A stretch of DNA of 64,000 bases from Humulus lupulus. Lineage: Eukaryota > Streptophyta > Magnoliopsida > Rosales > Cannabaceae. Positions 1 to 12,718 of the stretch are shown here, piece by piece; the stretch's first letter is position 1, and the number at the start of each line of letters is the position of its first letter. A program made the position numbers and the translations under genes. The notes under the pieces are model-generated. The model did not search any database. It saw nothing but the letters and a program-made list of their open reading frames with translations, and had not been told where the DNA came from. Location of the stretch: assembly GCF_963169125.1 (NCBI RefSeq), contig NC_084800.1, positions 143,092,397 through 143,156,396 of the forward strand. The letters are read 5' to 3'.

Positions 1-148
1 TTACTCAGTCAACAACGGTTAAGATATTTTTTTTTTCAGAGTTAAACAACTTACCTTGTTTGAGGAAGTACACTTCAGTTCTAAGTGCATTTGTTTGCTT
101 TGGTGCTAAAATTCAATTAATGCACGGTTTCATATTGCATTTTCACAG

Positions 149-3100
149 ATCAAAAACTCACAAGCCAGGTCCATGAAATTGTTGGACGAATTAACGGCAG
201 ATTTGGAACATTGATAGCTGTTCCAATACATCACTTGGTTCGTTTATGGCCATCTTAGTCAGTAATTACTATATGAATGGACAATTTATAACTCACTATA
301 TTCTTTTTGGGCTATTTGGTATTTGGACAAATGTTTTAAGTGTTGTTGACAGTTGTGTATACTGAATAGTATCTTATCATTGTTAGATTAAGCAATCCCT
401 CTTTTAGACACAATGGTTCTATATTTCAAATGGTATAGGCTTACATGGTATGATTAAAATACGACCTTGAGAGTGTTAAGCTTGGTGTAGATCACATCAG
501 TGACCCATCTATTTGGTATCATGATGAGTAGGTCACATCATTGTGCCCCATGTTTGTTTTTTTCTTGAATTGAACCCAGTTTCTCATGCCAGTGCGTCAA
601 CTAAATGTCTAAACATAATAGCTAATACGCTATATGTATTTTCATTCATATGATATTTATACACTCCAATTTTGCTATGATTATTTCTCACATGTTAGAT
701 GTAACTTTCTAGTTCCTAAGGAGTAACGACTGTGTACTCTTTCTGATCCTATATTTCTTTCTTTACAGGACCGCTCTCTTGATTTCCATGCTTTATGTGC
801 TCTATATGCTGTCACAGGTACAATTTTTTGTTCTCCTTTTTAATCTACTCTCGATTTATTTTTACTCCGCAATGATGCATTCCAATTTTCTTACTTAATT
901 TATTTCTGCGCATACCTTTTTTCTCTTGATTTCCTTATTGTAAATTTACTTGCCCCCCTCTCTTTCCCTACTTCCTTTGGGGTTTGAAAAAGCTATCTTA
1001 AAAGTCATCTTTTACATCATATTAGCTATCTGTTTCTTTGGATATAAAAAATATCTCTGAATATTGTTGCTAAGAAACTCTGAGAATGAAAGATAGAGTG
1101 CTATTATGTAACGCCCTGGATAGCCAAGACCGTTACACTGTGTGTTTATAAGGTGCCAGACTTGCTAATCAAGTTATTTACGTAAAATCGTGTTACTGAA
1201 ACAGTAGAGGAACTAGGGTTAAAAGTGTTTTGGTCTCAAAAGTTATATTTTCATTACTAAGCATTGTTTATTTACATGGGATCCCAAAAATGACAGTTTA
1301 AAAGCCATTTACAAAAGTTACAAAGTTTAAATACACTGACTGGCCATACTAAGGCAAAAACGAGCAGTTAGGTAGTCCCTGCCCTGGTCCACTCCTCGAT
1401 CGTGGTGATCGAACAGCTAGCTATGTACATTTCACCTTGGAGCTCTCCACCTCGGGCTTGGTCCAGCCTGCCCTTGCCTTAACCTGCACCACGTAGCACC
1501 CGTGAGCCAAGGCCCAGCAAGAAGGCATGATAACATAATAAGATCAGCAACACTTAACAAATATTTTACAATGCTCAACCAAGAGCTCAACATTTCATAC
1601 ATCTATCCAATCAGTAATAACAGTTGTCGTCCAGACAGTCAATCAACTATGTTCATAGCACAACATTCACATTTATAACCAATAGATTGTCATACCCATC
1701 AAATAACATTCAGGGTTGTCGCCCTTAGTCGCACCCTCTATTTGGCACACTGTCTTCGGCTCAATAGAGCCGCCCCCAGTGTAATACTCACTGACTCTGG
1801 CCAGCTTAACCAAGCTCAGTGATAAACAAGCTGCCTCAGCTCCCAGTGGCTGAGCCGCGCCCCAGTGCGCAAATAATGATTCCGACACCCTTAGGCCGGT
1901 AATCGCATGTCCCATGGCGTAATAACACCATCTCACGACATGATATACAAATATTGGGAACACTTAGTCCCATCATGACCACATGGTTAATCACATTTAC
2001 ATAACAATACATACCAACATAGGGAACACTTAGTCCCAACCTAACCACATACTCAGGTGCAGCTTTCTTACCTTTCAATTCACTGGTTTCCGATGCCACG
2101 AAGCCGCGAGCACGGTCCTCTACCTCGAGCCCCTCCAAAGTCCTAATCACAACACAAATACAATATTCTTTGTCATTAACCAATCCAAGACTACCTTCCC
2201 GGAACCCAATCCACACTCTCGGAACCCCCAAAACCTTAGAACAACACCCCGGAGACATCTCCCGAACCCCCGGAGCAAAGGCCAAAAATTGCCAAGTGTG
2301 ACATCCTGAAATTAGCCTTGTGCCGCGGCACCACTTTCTTGTGCCGCGGCACCCATCAATCAGAGACTCCAGGCCGCGGCACACAAAACCCGTGCCGCGG
2401 CACGCCTTCGCAGCCCAGAATTCTGGGTTTTTCCCTCACATTTTCCCGAGCTCCAACCTCTCCAAATCACCCCAAACTCCATCCTTAGTCCCAAAACCAA
2501 CTCTAAACCTTTAATAAACCTCACAACAACCCAAAAACATCATGCCCAAGCTCACTCACACCTTCAATCCTAAAATCCACTCTTGAATTTCACACTTAAC
2601 AACTCAAACCAGAAAATTAAGAACAGCTTGAACCCAAACTCAAACCACACTCCAAACTCCCTATACCTTAACAAAAACAAGCCTAATAAACATACAAAGA
2701 CCTTACCTTGAGTGATGAGTCCAACCTCCAGCTCTAAACCTCCTTCCCCCTTAATTTCCCAATTCTGAAATTACATAAAACCAGCCACCAACTTGCCTCA
2801 ATTCACATTCATTATCTAATATTTCAGACCTAAAACTTGGATATATCATAATCAAGATCTTACCTCTGAATATTCTTGGTCTAAGCTTGCTTGACATCTT
2901 CAATCACTCCTTAATTCTCCTTCCAAGAGCTAAATTCAGCTTCTCCCTTCCATCTTAGTTTTGCTCCTCTAGGTCTCCAACATTCAGCATAAAGCCCCTT
3001 TCTCCAAATGTTATACGTATATCATATTTTCCCTTCAGCTAATAATCATTTATCCTACCAAATGACTGTTCTACCCTTCCACTAATACCCCTTCCTAACT

Positions 3101-3681
3101 AAACCTCAAGGCCATACTTGTCTTTTCACCAGCTTTGCAATTCTACCACTTTCCCCATAAAACCTGTTACTCTCTATGGTTACTAACAGTTACACAGGTT
3201 ACCAAATCACCAGTTACCATTATCTAGCTTTCTAGGACCGTCCCAGCACGTGCATCACACTAATATCACAGCACCCACGTGGTACGATTCACACATCATA
3301 ATTATCACATAATATAATTCACATAGTCATATAACATGCTTAAAATCATAATCATCACACATAATTCTCATCATGCCCTCCCGGCACACTAATCAAGGCC
3401 CTTAAGCCTTATTAGTGAATTTGGGTCGTTACATATTATAACTGAAATTAGTGAATTATAAGCAGCCCCGTTTTAAGGTAGTGACAGAATCCCAGATTAA
3501 GTGGGAACAAAATTTCAAATTCTCATGAAATGTCTTCAAGCAACCTAATTTGCATCTAAATACCCATTTATCTTTTTCACATGTAGCACTAGTCACATCT
3601 TTAAGGGATGGTATGAATCTTGTCAGTTATGAGCTTGTAGCATGCCAAGATTCAAAGAGAGGAGTCTTGATTCTTAGGGAG
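149..3681 (+). pseudogene. TPS1: Trehalose-6-phosphate synthase (class I), three-exon remnant
   Basis: Trehalose-6-phosphate synthase joins UDP-glucose and glucose-6-phosphate in the cytosol; the product is a sugar signal. Exon 149-237 reads KLTSQVHEIVGRINGRFG then a segment ending VPIHHL. Exon 769-817 reads DRSLDFHALCALYAVT. Exon 3581-3681 reads VALVTSLRDGMNLVSY and continues to GVLILRE. Both joins keep frame (phase 0, then phase 1), and this is the glucosyltransferase-domain core of class I TPS. The second intron is swollen by a 2.3 kb solo LTR. The acceptor before the third exon is AC instead of AG. The residue before the final Glu is Arg where the family has Ser. The next conserved exon (FAGAAQSLG region) is not found downstream, and upstream exons would lie left of the window. 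A truncated copy is most likely; a live gene with very long introns is not excluded. Confidence 0.75.
1107..3433 (-). mobile_element. Solo LTR, Ty3/gypsy Tekay family, inserted in TPS intron
   Basis: The element starts TGTAACG and ends CGTTACA, and is flanked by the 5-bp duplication TATTA (1102-1106 and 3434-3438). Read on the minus strand it begins TGTAACGACCCAAATT and ends GGGCGTTACA, matching the LTRs of the complete Tekay element at 31691-45667. There is no internal coding sequence, PBS or PPT, so it is a solo LTR of 2327 bp left by LTR-LTR recombination. It contains a CCGCGG-rich module (about 2316-2410, minus strand), splice-donor-like sites and a GGGATCCC palindrome shared with its relatives. 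Short ORFs inside it on both strands are chance ORFs. Confidence 0.93.
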
Positions 3682-5489
3682 GTAATTTTTGGAGACTTTC
3701 ATGTCTACTCACGCTTTATTTTTATTTTATTTTTAACCATGCAAATAATTGATACCATAATTGATACCATTATTTATTACTTTCTTGTGCTCAAATAATC
3801 TCATCATAATTGATACCATTATTAATAAAACGTCAAATAATACAACATGTGTATGCATTAAGAAAATGAGCACACTAAAATAGAATGGAATTATGCAGAA
3901 ATTGTTGATGGTGGTGTTGTTATTATTCTTGCTGCATCTGTTCACCTTGACATGCCCAAACAATGTCTTTTAAATCTGGTCTTATATCCTTTTTCATTAT
4001 TGTTTTGTATTCCAATGTATCACCACTGGACTTGCTTACCTCAGCCAGGTGAAAGGAGGGTGTGAATCCATATATCTCAGCTTGAATTGAAATTGGTCCT
4101 TTTCTGCCTTTGATCCCTCCATTTTAAGAGAACATAAGATAGTTTGGAAGATTTTTTTTTAAACTTCCTACCATAACAAACGCAAGGCACATTACTATCA
4201 TGTTTTTTTGGCTTCAGTAAACTGAATATATCTTTTGAATGCAAGAAAACAACATATACACACAAATGCATTGATCTTAAAGTGCAGTTGGTATCTTGTA
4301 GAGTAGTTAACTAAAAAGTAGTTGAACATTAGACAATGAGTTCTTTCATTTCATAGTCATACAATTATTTGGCTCCCTGAGTACAAGCCTAGGTGGTATA
4401 AGTTCACCATCCAACTATTCTGTTACTTGGAAATTTGGAGTCGATAATTTATTGTCGCTCCATGAATGGCGTCTAATAACTAAGTTTATATAGCTTATGT
4501 CTGAAGGAAGTAAAAGGGGGTTTTCAATAAATTAAGGATATACATACATAAATATATATATATGTTTTTGTCTTAGTTCTGAGTTTTCTGTTTTTGGATG
4601 ATGATAGAAAATTGGCTGAGATTTCTGAACTTTCCATTTGCTATAGAACTAAATTTTTGTATGTATATTTATATATTGGCTGAGATTTCTGAACATTCCA
4701 TTTACTTTTGCATAAAGCCATAGATCTATGATAAATAAAGTAATAAAGGGCCATCGATTGTAAGAACAAATCTGAGTTTATAACCATTTCTCAATGCTAT
4801 GAACTAATGAACAATTTATACATTATATATAGATTACAGTTTTTGCAATCAAAGTGTTTGAATGAATGCCTTATATAAGATTCCAAGACTAGCATACTTA
4901 AAGTTTAAATATAGTTTTTACTCTTGTTAATGAATTTTCATGCATCATACTTGAATTAATCACTTAATAAGTCTTTTCAGAAACGAAAATTTATGTATGA
5001 ACTACAGTTAAGTGTTATACACTTTGAATCATACAAAAATTGTTTCCTGAAGCATAAGTTTAAAATTGAAAAAACATGGCAAAAGAGATATTGCTCTCTT
5101 TCTCAAATTGAGTTTCAAACAATTCATTTCGATTAAAAAACATTGGAAAGCTAGATGATAAAAGCATTTTTGCTTCGATTTATTGGCTTAATTGCTTTAT
5201 CATAATTAGCTTTAGGTTTCTAAATTCCATTTACTATGAAATATATTATTGATTCACTTTCTGACTTGAACTGATTCTTTCCGTTTTCAGCTCAATCCAA
5301 GTCTTTATGACAGTCATCAAATATATTACTCAGGTTAGAATTGCCTCATTTCTTTTTTCCCCATTAGAAAAATATCAATTGTTTTAAATATAATCTTATG
5401 TAACATCAGTGATGAAATAATTTAGCTATCCAAAAGGTTTTCTTTTTCCTTTCTTATTACTGTATGAGTAGAGAATTAGAGAAAGTAAT
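3682..5489. other. AT-rich non-coding stretch, no gene recognised
   Basis: This follows the last recognisable TPS exon and may be its intron or decayed downstream sequence. It holds small local duplications: TTGATACCAT repeated near 3747-3820, and a segment starting ATTGGCTGAGATTTCTGAAC present twice (about 4609 and 4675), plus a short AT microsatellite near 4550. A 44-bp segment at 5291-5334 is bounded by CAG and GTTAG and reads open, but matches nothing I recognise. Confidence 0.6.
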
Positions 5490-7346
5490 TGTTGGATTAG
5501 CTTATACAGGATCTTTATTTATTTTTATGTATATCTAATATTAAACAAATTAATACGAGATAGCCTAAAACATGTTTCTAAAATTGAATTCAAGAGAAAC
5601 AAAGAATAGAATACTTACAGTATACGCAGCGGAATTAAAGAGTCCTTCCTTCAGTTTCTCTAACTCTTGTATCCTCTCTGTCGCAGAGTATTATCAAGAA
5701 ACTGAACCGATCTTCTATTTTCCTCACAATCTTCCAATGTATCCTTAGAACCACCTAGACTAGTGTGGGAAATTCTCAACACATGAGATAGAAATAGAGA
5801 GAAGAAGAGAAAATAACAAAGTGGCTTAAAAAAGGACTTGTGTTTAGAGAGAATCTAAAACTATCAGAAAATCTGACTTGTGACTTATCAAACTTATGTT
5901 TTGACTTCTCTCTAAGCACTCCTTTTATAGACTCAATTATGCCATTTAATTTAATTAAAAAATAAACAAAATAATAGCCATTTTGAAGCCCTAGGTCGAA
6001 ATTATCATGGGCTATAGGCTTGTGAAATTTCTCATTTGATTATAAGCCCATTGGACTTAAAATCAAGGCCTGTATTATTTTCTATTGATTTAATTAATTA
6101 AATAATTATTTAAATCTTTTATCAAATTAATTATTTATAATTTGAACCTTGATTTAAATTTATTTATTAATTTAGATACCAATTTATCTTAATTAATAAA
6201 TTTTCCATAATTTCTCTTTTCTTCTCAAAATTACACAACTCTCTGAAACTATCCAAAATTGACCTGGTCAACTTTGATAATTCTAATTGATGATTAAATC
6301 AATTAATTGAGACTATCTAGATGATTTTATCCAAGCTACAATGGGGACCATGGGCCTATGAAATCAAGCTCCAATAAGTTATCATAAATCTAACAAATAA
6401 ATTTACTAACTTATTAATTCCTCGTGACTCCACTATAGACTTGGAATTGCACTCTTGAATTCATAGAATGCTCTATAACAAATATAGATACGCTCTTAAT
6501 TATCCATTGTTACAACCATAATTGTCACTCAATCCTCTATAGATGGTCTACAATCAGATAGGACTAAAATACTGTTTTACCCCTCATTGTATTTTATCCT
6601 TAAAACACTTAGTTCCTTGTAAATGATATTTCAGTAAACTAATTTAATTATTGAAATGAGATCTCTATCATTTAACACCTTCAACCAAACTAAAAGGAAA
6701 CCATCGTTTCACTTCTTCATCAGAAGCTATAGATGTTCATATCTATGATTAACACTCCCACTCAATTATACTACCGAGTTCCCAAAATGTAAGTACGGGC
6801 TAGTCCGTAAGGTAAGCTGATAACGAACAAGTCAAAGAAGTCAAATAATATAATTAGTTAGAATACTAACCACTCAAAATTGAGATTGAATTGATCTATG
6901 GTCAACTATATGATATGACTAGAATAGATAATAACGGTATGTTTACTTATCTTATCAACTATCAATATCGGTCCTGTCCGATGTAACAAATACATCCGAT
7001 CTTATCTACTTTGCTAATGTTCTGGAAAGAACATAACACTGTAATGTGTAAGTAGATCATATCGTAGATTGGCAAGTCAGTGTAAATCCGGTGCACTGAC
7101 TAATCTTAGGACTAACTTATTTTAATCATATAATCATATTTATATTCCACAGTGATTACGTCACTATAAATAAGATTAGCTATATGCTCGGGATTTAATA
7201 GAAGTTTATATTAAACAAATAATCATGAAAATAAAACATGTGAGCAAAGTGATTGACCAAGTCAAAAAATGATTTCTATTCTTTTATTGATAATAAAATG
7301 AGATTACAAAGAATTTGAGTTTTAATTAGGGCATAAAACCCCAACA
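5490..7346 (-). mobile_element. Solo LTR, Ty1/copia (same family as 53830-55676)
   Basis: The ends are TGTTG and CAACA, and the flanking 5-bp duplication GTAAT is present at 5485-5489 and 7347-7351. On the minus strand it starts TGTTGGGGTTTTATGCCC, nearly identical to the LTR of the copia element ending at 55676. The two copies align through their length by eye, including the shared tail around AAACATG near the 3' end. It has no internal domain, so it is an 1857-bp solo LTR. Confidence 0.92.
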
Positions 7347-8867
7347 GTAATACTATGTTGTCAACAGTTTTTCTATATCCTTTGATGGTTTCTTTCAGGA
7401 GACTGCTCATTAGACAGTAATACTATGTTGTACTTTATGCATGCTTTATGTTTTTGAAGTAATGTGATGTGGTGCCTGTATAAGAGCTTTTTGTTTGGTT
7501 GTTTATTCTAGGTGTCAATATCTCTATTTGTGTTAGGGTTTGGATTGTGTTAAAGGGATTGTCAATATCTCTCTTGATGTTGCAAAATAGTATTTGATTC
7601 ATAAAGAGAAGGGATCTTTCTCTGACAATGATTTTTGTCCAGAATTGTTGGTTAATAAAACTTCCAAGTTTAGTGTGTTGTGTTTTCTCTCTCTGTTTTT
7701 TTTTTGGCAGTGGCTTCAATCATAAAGCACACTCTGCTGCTGATTTTTGTAGCTTAGTTTATTGTGGTGTTCTATTTGTGTTTCTCTTTTATGAGTTTCT
7801 TATGGCTTGTTGGACTTAGTCTAAATACATGGTCATGCTCTTTATTTAATCTCTCAAACTATTTCAGACTAATGAATTGGCACAACCATTTATGCTCTTT
7901 ATTGCTTCTTTTTTAGTAAGCCTAATCACATGTTTGCCTTGCACACATATAATATGAGTGTCATCTAGATTCTAGGCCATTGGATCTTATATATATATCT
8001 TACATCATGCAGCTATGTTTATATGCACACAAGCATATGTAGTGCTCTTTATTGCTTCTTACATTATGCTAATATATTTTTATGCACAGAATCATATGTT
8101 TATGATTCCACTGCTCTTAAGACCATTGAGATTCATTCAAAGAGTGAATTTATAATAATTTAGGATCAAAATATTGCATTCTTCTGTGATTCTATAGTAT
8201 TTTATAGTAGTTCACGAGGTCTGTTGATTTATTGTTATGCACTCTACAATCAAATTCTTTATTTCACAATCTCTTGTATAGATTATGGAAAACTTTGACT
8301 CATGAATGGTGATTTTGGTGCCTTCAATTTGTACAGTAGCATGTTAATGATTTTTGTTTTCAGTATTTATCACTATTATCTCTTTTTTATTGCTGCTAGG
8401 TCCCAAAAGCTAATCTCAACAATTTTATTACTGTTATGGTTGGATTAGTATGGTACATATATAAATTTTGTTTAACTTCTCTATCATTTCCTTCCTCTCT
8501 TTCTCTCTCACACATATACATGAACACATGAGTTCATACTAAAAAAAGAACTAATGTCTTATAATTTAGTGTTTGGTTTCTTTGTTTGCTTTGGTGTAGT
8601 TGTGAATTCATTATTTTGTATGTGGTGTCCTCTCTTGGAAATAATTTCCAAAGCATTTTTCTTCAAGTAATTTGTGATGCTAGATAATAACAATAAAATA
8701 TTTATTTGTTTATTTTTGTAGATGTGACAAGTGAAATAGAAAAGGATACTTAATTTTGAAGGCTTTGTGTTGGGCAGCTGTAGAATATTTTGTGCTGAAA
8801 GTAGTAGAATATGTTGAATATTTAAGACTACTTGAATACTTAAATAACATTTTGTCGTTGATGACAG
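7347..8867. other. AT-rich non-coding stretch
   Basis: No protein domain or RNA gene is recognised. The target-site sequence GTAATACTATGTTGT occurs at 7347 and again near 7420, and a TGCTCTTTATTGCTTCTT segment occurs near 7893 and 8044. These are local duplications. The short ORFs here are low-complexity (Phe/Leu/Cys-rich) and not credible genes. Confidence 0.5.
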
Positions 8868-8957
8868 TGTTGAATGTTTTAAACTAATTTGTGGATTGTT
8901 AATACAATGTTGAATGTTTTAAACTAATTTGTGGATTTTTAATACTATGTTGAATAT
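8868..8957. repeat. Tandem duplication, 40-bp unit, about 2.25 copies
   Basis: The 40-bp unit beginning TGTTGAATGTTTTAAAC occurs at 8868-8907 and 8908-8947 with few differences. A partial third copy begins at 8948. Confidence 0.85.
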
Positions 8958-8959
8958 TT

Positions 8960-9492
8960 TTACTTTTTGTTATTTGAAAATCAAGTTCATTTGATGTTGC
9001 TAGTATATATTAGAAAGTTAATTTTAATTATATAAATAAAAAAATATATATAATAGAATAAATTAGTGTTGTATCAATGAATATATAATGAGAATTTAAA
9101 CTTATCTAAATATTAAAATAATACGAAAAATGTGTTATAATATCTATTACAATAAAAAAATTATAAGTAAAGAATTTTGAAATGCAAACTTCATTATATA
9201 ACACAAAAAATGTGTTATACTAAAGTGTAGTATAACACAAATTTATAAGTATTGAAATGTGTTATATAATCGACTATAAATAATATAATTAAACACTTAT
9301 CTGTTTATTAAAATAACAAAGAAAGTGTGTTATCGTTGACAGTATAATAACACATCTGTATAACAATGATAAAGTATTATGTAAAGTTCCCTGACCTACG
9401 ATAACATAGTCGGTCTTAACACATCAAAAAGTGTTATGGTATGTTTTGATAACACATTTTTGGTGTTATCAAAAGCATTTTTTCTTGTAGTC
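8960..9492. mobile_element. CACTA (En/Spm) transposon end with subterminal repeats
   Basis: The segment ends ATTTTTTCTTGTAG just before 9492, which is the reverse complement of a CACTACAAG-type CACTA terminus with the last base altered. The preceding 400 bp carry many copies of TGTGTTAT or its complement ATAACACA in both orientations, the expected subterminal array that binds CACTA transposase. No opposite terminus and no transposase were found, so this is one end of a deleted or non-autonomous element. The left limit is approximate. Confidence 0.6.
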
Positions 9493-10906
9493 ATGTTCAT
9501 GTTTAATAATCTTTTGATTCATTCGTTAAGGTCTCTTCATAGAATGAGACTAATGACTTTTGTTTTGGAGATTTAATATCATGGATGGCTGAAAACATGT
9601 ATCAACAACACAGAGTCTAATCTTTCCTAACGGATCGTATATTAGTTCCCTTAAGGATTAATTCTGGAACTGAATGATTTTGAGCTCAAATCTATAATTA
9701 GATTACAGATTAATTATTCACTAGTGAATTAATGGTACTCAAGGAATAAGAAGTAAATTAGAAAGGTAAAATGGTAATTCTTCCATTCTAATTTATGAAC
9801 TAATTAATTGGAGGGTTGAACTATTGTAAGATACTTATATCAATGGACGACTTAAGATAAGATTTCTATAAAAGTATATCAATAACATAAAGAGTGCAAT
9901 TCTGAATTTATAGTGGAGAAATATCAGAATTAATAAATTAACTATTATCATTAAAGAGTTTAATTATTTAGTTTCAATTTATTGAAACTTAATGTTATAG
10001 GTCCATGGTCCTCGAAATGGCTCAAACAAACATTGACAAAGGTAAATACAAAAATAGGCAAAATGACTTATTTGATAAGAAAAATATTTTTCTATGCATC
10101 AAACATAATTATTGTATAATTATGTGTAATTAATTAATTATTTGATTTAACAAAAATATAATTAATTTTGAATTAATTTATTTTTGGGATTTTTGGTATT
10201 TAAATAATAATAAAAATTAGGAAAAATCACATGCCATCCCTGACATGTGGTACACGTGTAGCACAGTGCACAATCACTGTGCTACATGCATAAGAGACTC
10301 TGCACAGTTTCTTGGTTCCACAATTTTAGTTATTTAAATATTAAATAAATAATGAGATATTCTAATATGATTAATATATTATTATTATTACAAAATCTGA
10401 TAACTGATTAGTTATTTTCTAATTGTTTAAAATAACTAATATTTTAATTTTAATATATTGGATATATTAAATATAGGATATCCGTTTTTCAGAACGTAAC
10501 TTTTCAGGGATAGAAAACTATCTTGAAATCTCTCTTAGAGAAAGAGAACAGTGATACAAACAAAAGTCACTGTTCTTCACAAAACCTAGGTCCAAATTTT
10601 ATCAGATCTCATGTGTTGAGAACATCTGATAAATAGATTTTACCTATTATTTTGTATAGCGAGCCCACACTCGTTCTTTGTGTGCTGAGAACATTTTGGA
10701 AGATCTTGGTCTGAGATCTCAAGGATTTTTGCCATACAAAAAGATAGCAGCAAGGAAGGACCTGAGGTAATTTTTCTATTCGTGTCTTTGATTCAATATA
10801 TATATGCATGTGAAGAAGTAAATCTAGAAATCTTGTGGGATTAAATTAACAATTTGATTGTTGTTCCGCTGCGTATAATCTCTGATTTGACCAATAAAAA
10901 CCAACA
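9493..10906 (+). repeat. Copia 5' LTR, truncated at its 5' end
   Basis: It aligns with the 3' LTR from about 16740 to 18161 with few mismatches and ends CCAACA. The AT microsatellite near the 3' end differs in length between the two copies (near 10797 and 18043). Confidence 0.9.
10245..10285 (+). promoter_or_regulatory. LTR palindrome cluster: G-box and 11-bp hairpin
   Basis: A perfect 10-bp palindrome TACACGTGTA with a G-box core CACGTG (10251-10260) overlaps an inverted repeat with 11-bp arms: GTAGCACAGTG at 10258-10268 and CACTGTGCTAC at 10275-10285, with a 6-nt loop. The 3' LTR has the same structure at 17507-17534 with paired changes in both arms. G-boxes are bound by bZIP and bHLH factors; a role here is inference. 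Confidence 0.6.
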
Positions 10907-10908
10907 AA

Positions 10909-10921
10909 TGGTACCATAGCC
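10909..10921 (+). other. Probable primer-binding site (degenerate)
   Basis: TGGTACCATAGCC lies 2 nt after the 5' LTR, where the initiator-Met-tRNA type TGGTATCAGAGCC is expected. It differs at three positions. Confidence 0.45.
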
Positions 10922-12718
10922 ATCTTCACATATATATATATATTGAATCTGTGTGAGTTTACTTTTATGCATTTATTTATTTTGATGAATGAATGGATGG
11001 CTTAATATGATTGAATGCATGGGAATGTTGAATCGTTAATTGTATGGTGTGTTTGGGTTAGGATTTGTTTATGATTAGATCATTTTGTAAGCCATTAAAG
11101 GGCATAGGATTTATGTAATTTTATTTGGTTTTTGACACCATAAAATTGTAATTTCGATCACACAAAAGTCAGAACGGAGCCTGGGATTCAGAATTCAGCC
11201 ACCGCTCCTCTGAGGCCGCCCTCCGAGCCGCTGCCGGGACGTCTGTACGGTTCCGTACAGTCCAGTCCCGGTAGCCCCGTTTGACGCCATGTGTCCCCGT
11301 CTTGCTGGTCCAGAATTTTTTTTATTTTTTTTGAAATTATTCTGTTATTTTTTTAAAAATTTTAAAATGTTAAATATCCTATTTATTATAAATTTGATAT
11401 TTAAATAATGTGATAGTTTTGTTATCCTAACAAACTTTTTGAAAATCTTATTTCAAAATTTAATTTTAAAAATAACAGATTTTAATTAAATATTTCAGTT
11501 TCTAATTTTAATTAAAAGTTGTTTTAATTAAAAAGAAAAATAAAAATAATGATTACTTAAAAGTTTGTTTTAATTAATCAAAATAATTAGAAAATTGTTT
11601 TCTTATTATTATTCTGGACCAACAACGACACATATCCTACCGATAGTAAAGTAAAGAAGCCCGATATATAAAGTGGTTTTAAAATTAGAAATACCCAAAA
11701 GCATCAGGTTCAACATTTATTGTTTATTTATTTAAATAATTATTTTCATGTGATTGATGTGATTGATAACATGTTCATGCATTTTATGTCATACATAAAA
11801 ACCCACACAGTCATAATCATGCATCTCATTAGTAGAAATATGATTATTAGGATTGTCCTATATGTTTATATGAATTGTTTTGCGAAATCAATTGCATGTA
11901 AATTACTTAGTTTTATTTTTGAAAACTTGGTAAAATATCACACCAATTTTTAAGTTTTTATGAATTAATTTCTTTAAACCAACTTTATTTTAAAATTGTT
12001 TTTTTAGTAAAGTTTAGATGAACATAATTGGTAATTTAAAATTGGATATGGACCTAGAAACTCACTTTCTTTCCAATTTTAATTGTGTTCATAAGGTTTA
12101 AAGATGTTATAATAAATTTGGAATTAATTAGGTTAAAAACACTTATTTCAAAATAGTGAGTGGGAGAGGGTTAATATCTCAAACATAACTCGTGGTCTCC
12201 ATTATTAATATAACACTGTGAGATATGAATAGCGCCCCGCGACGACTTTGTTTTCGTCCCCCTAAGGAAGGTGTCTAGACATATCAATAGCAAGGTTATA
12301 TTTCTTACAAAGATAGGAACTAATGATGTATTTTAGGTTTGACCGACCCTAAGGCGGCATATCCTAAGTTAAGTCATGAACTCTGAAATAATGGGTTGCA
12401 CTCACAATGCTATGATTACGCTTTTGCAGTGGATAATCATAATTTGACCAAACTAAGCGGTACTTTAATGTTTAAAAGAGAAAATAAAGAGTTATTTTAA
12501 GTTTTAAACAATAAAGATAAGAATGTCTTATAAATTCTCTAAAATTAATTTGACCGACCCTAAGGCGGCACTTTAATTGTTAGAAAATTTTATCATGGAA
12601 ATTAATTTTTTTATGTGTTTTAATTGTGCTCATGCATCACGTTTAGTTTCCGAAATTTTTATATTTATTTTTCTAAATATAATAATATTTATTTGTATTT
12701 ATTTTTTTGCCAGCAAAA
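10922..12718 (+). other. Copia leader region, non-coding
   Basis: This is AT-rich sequence between the PBS and the gag remnant, with a GC-rich island at about 11165-11310. A motif starting GACCGACCCTAAGGCGGCA occurs twice (near 12341 and 12551). No coding domain is recognised. It ends at a splice-acceptor-like TTTTTTTGCCAG immediately before the gag ATG. Confidence 0.5.

Noticed and set aside
1673..2514. Overlapping ORFs of 64-182 codons on both strands
   Set aside because: They lie wholly inside a solo LTR, with no domain and no conservation in frame with the equivalent LTRs; the GC-rich module simply lacks stops.
3550..3798. 82-codon ORF starting ATGCATCTAAA-like and covering the TPS exon
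   Set aside because: Only the part matching the TPS exon is real; the ATG and the Ile/Phe-rich tail are intron sequence.
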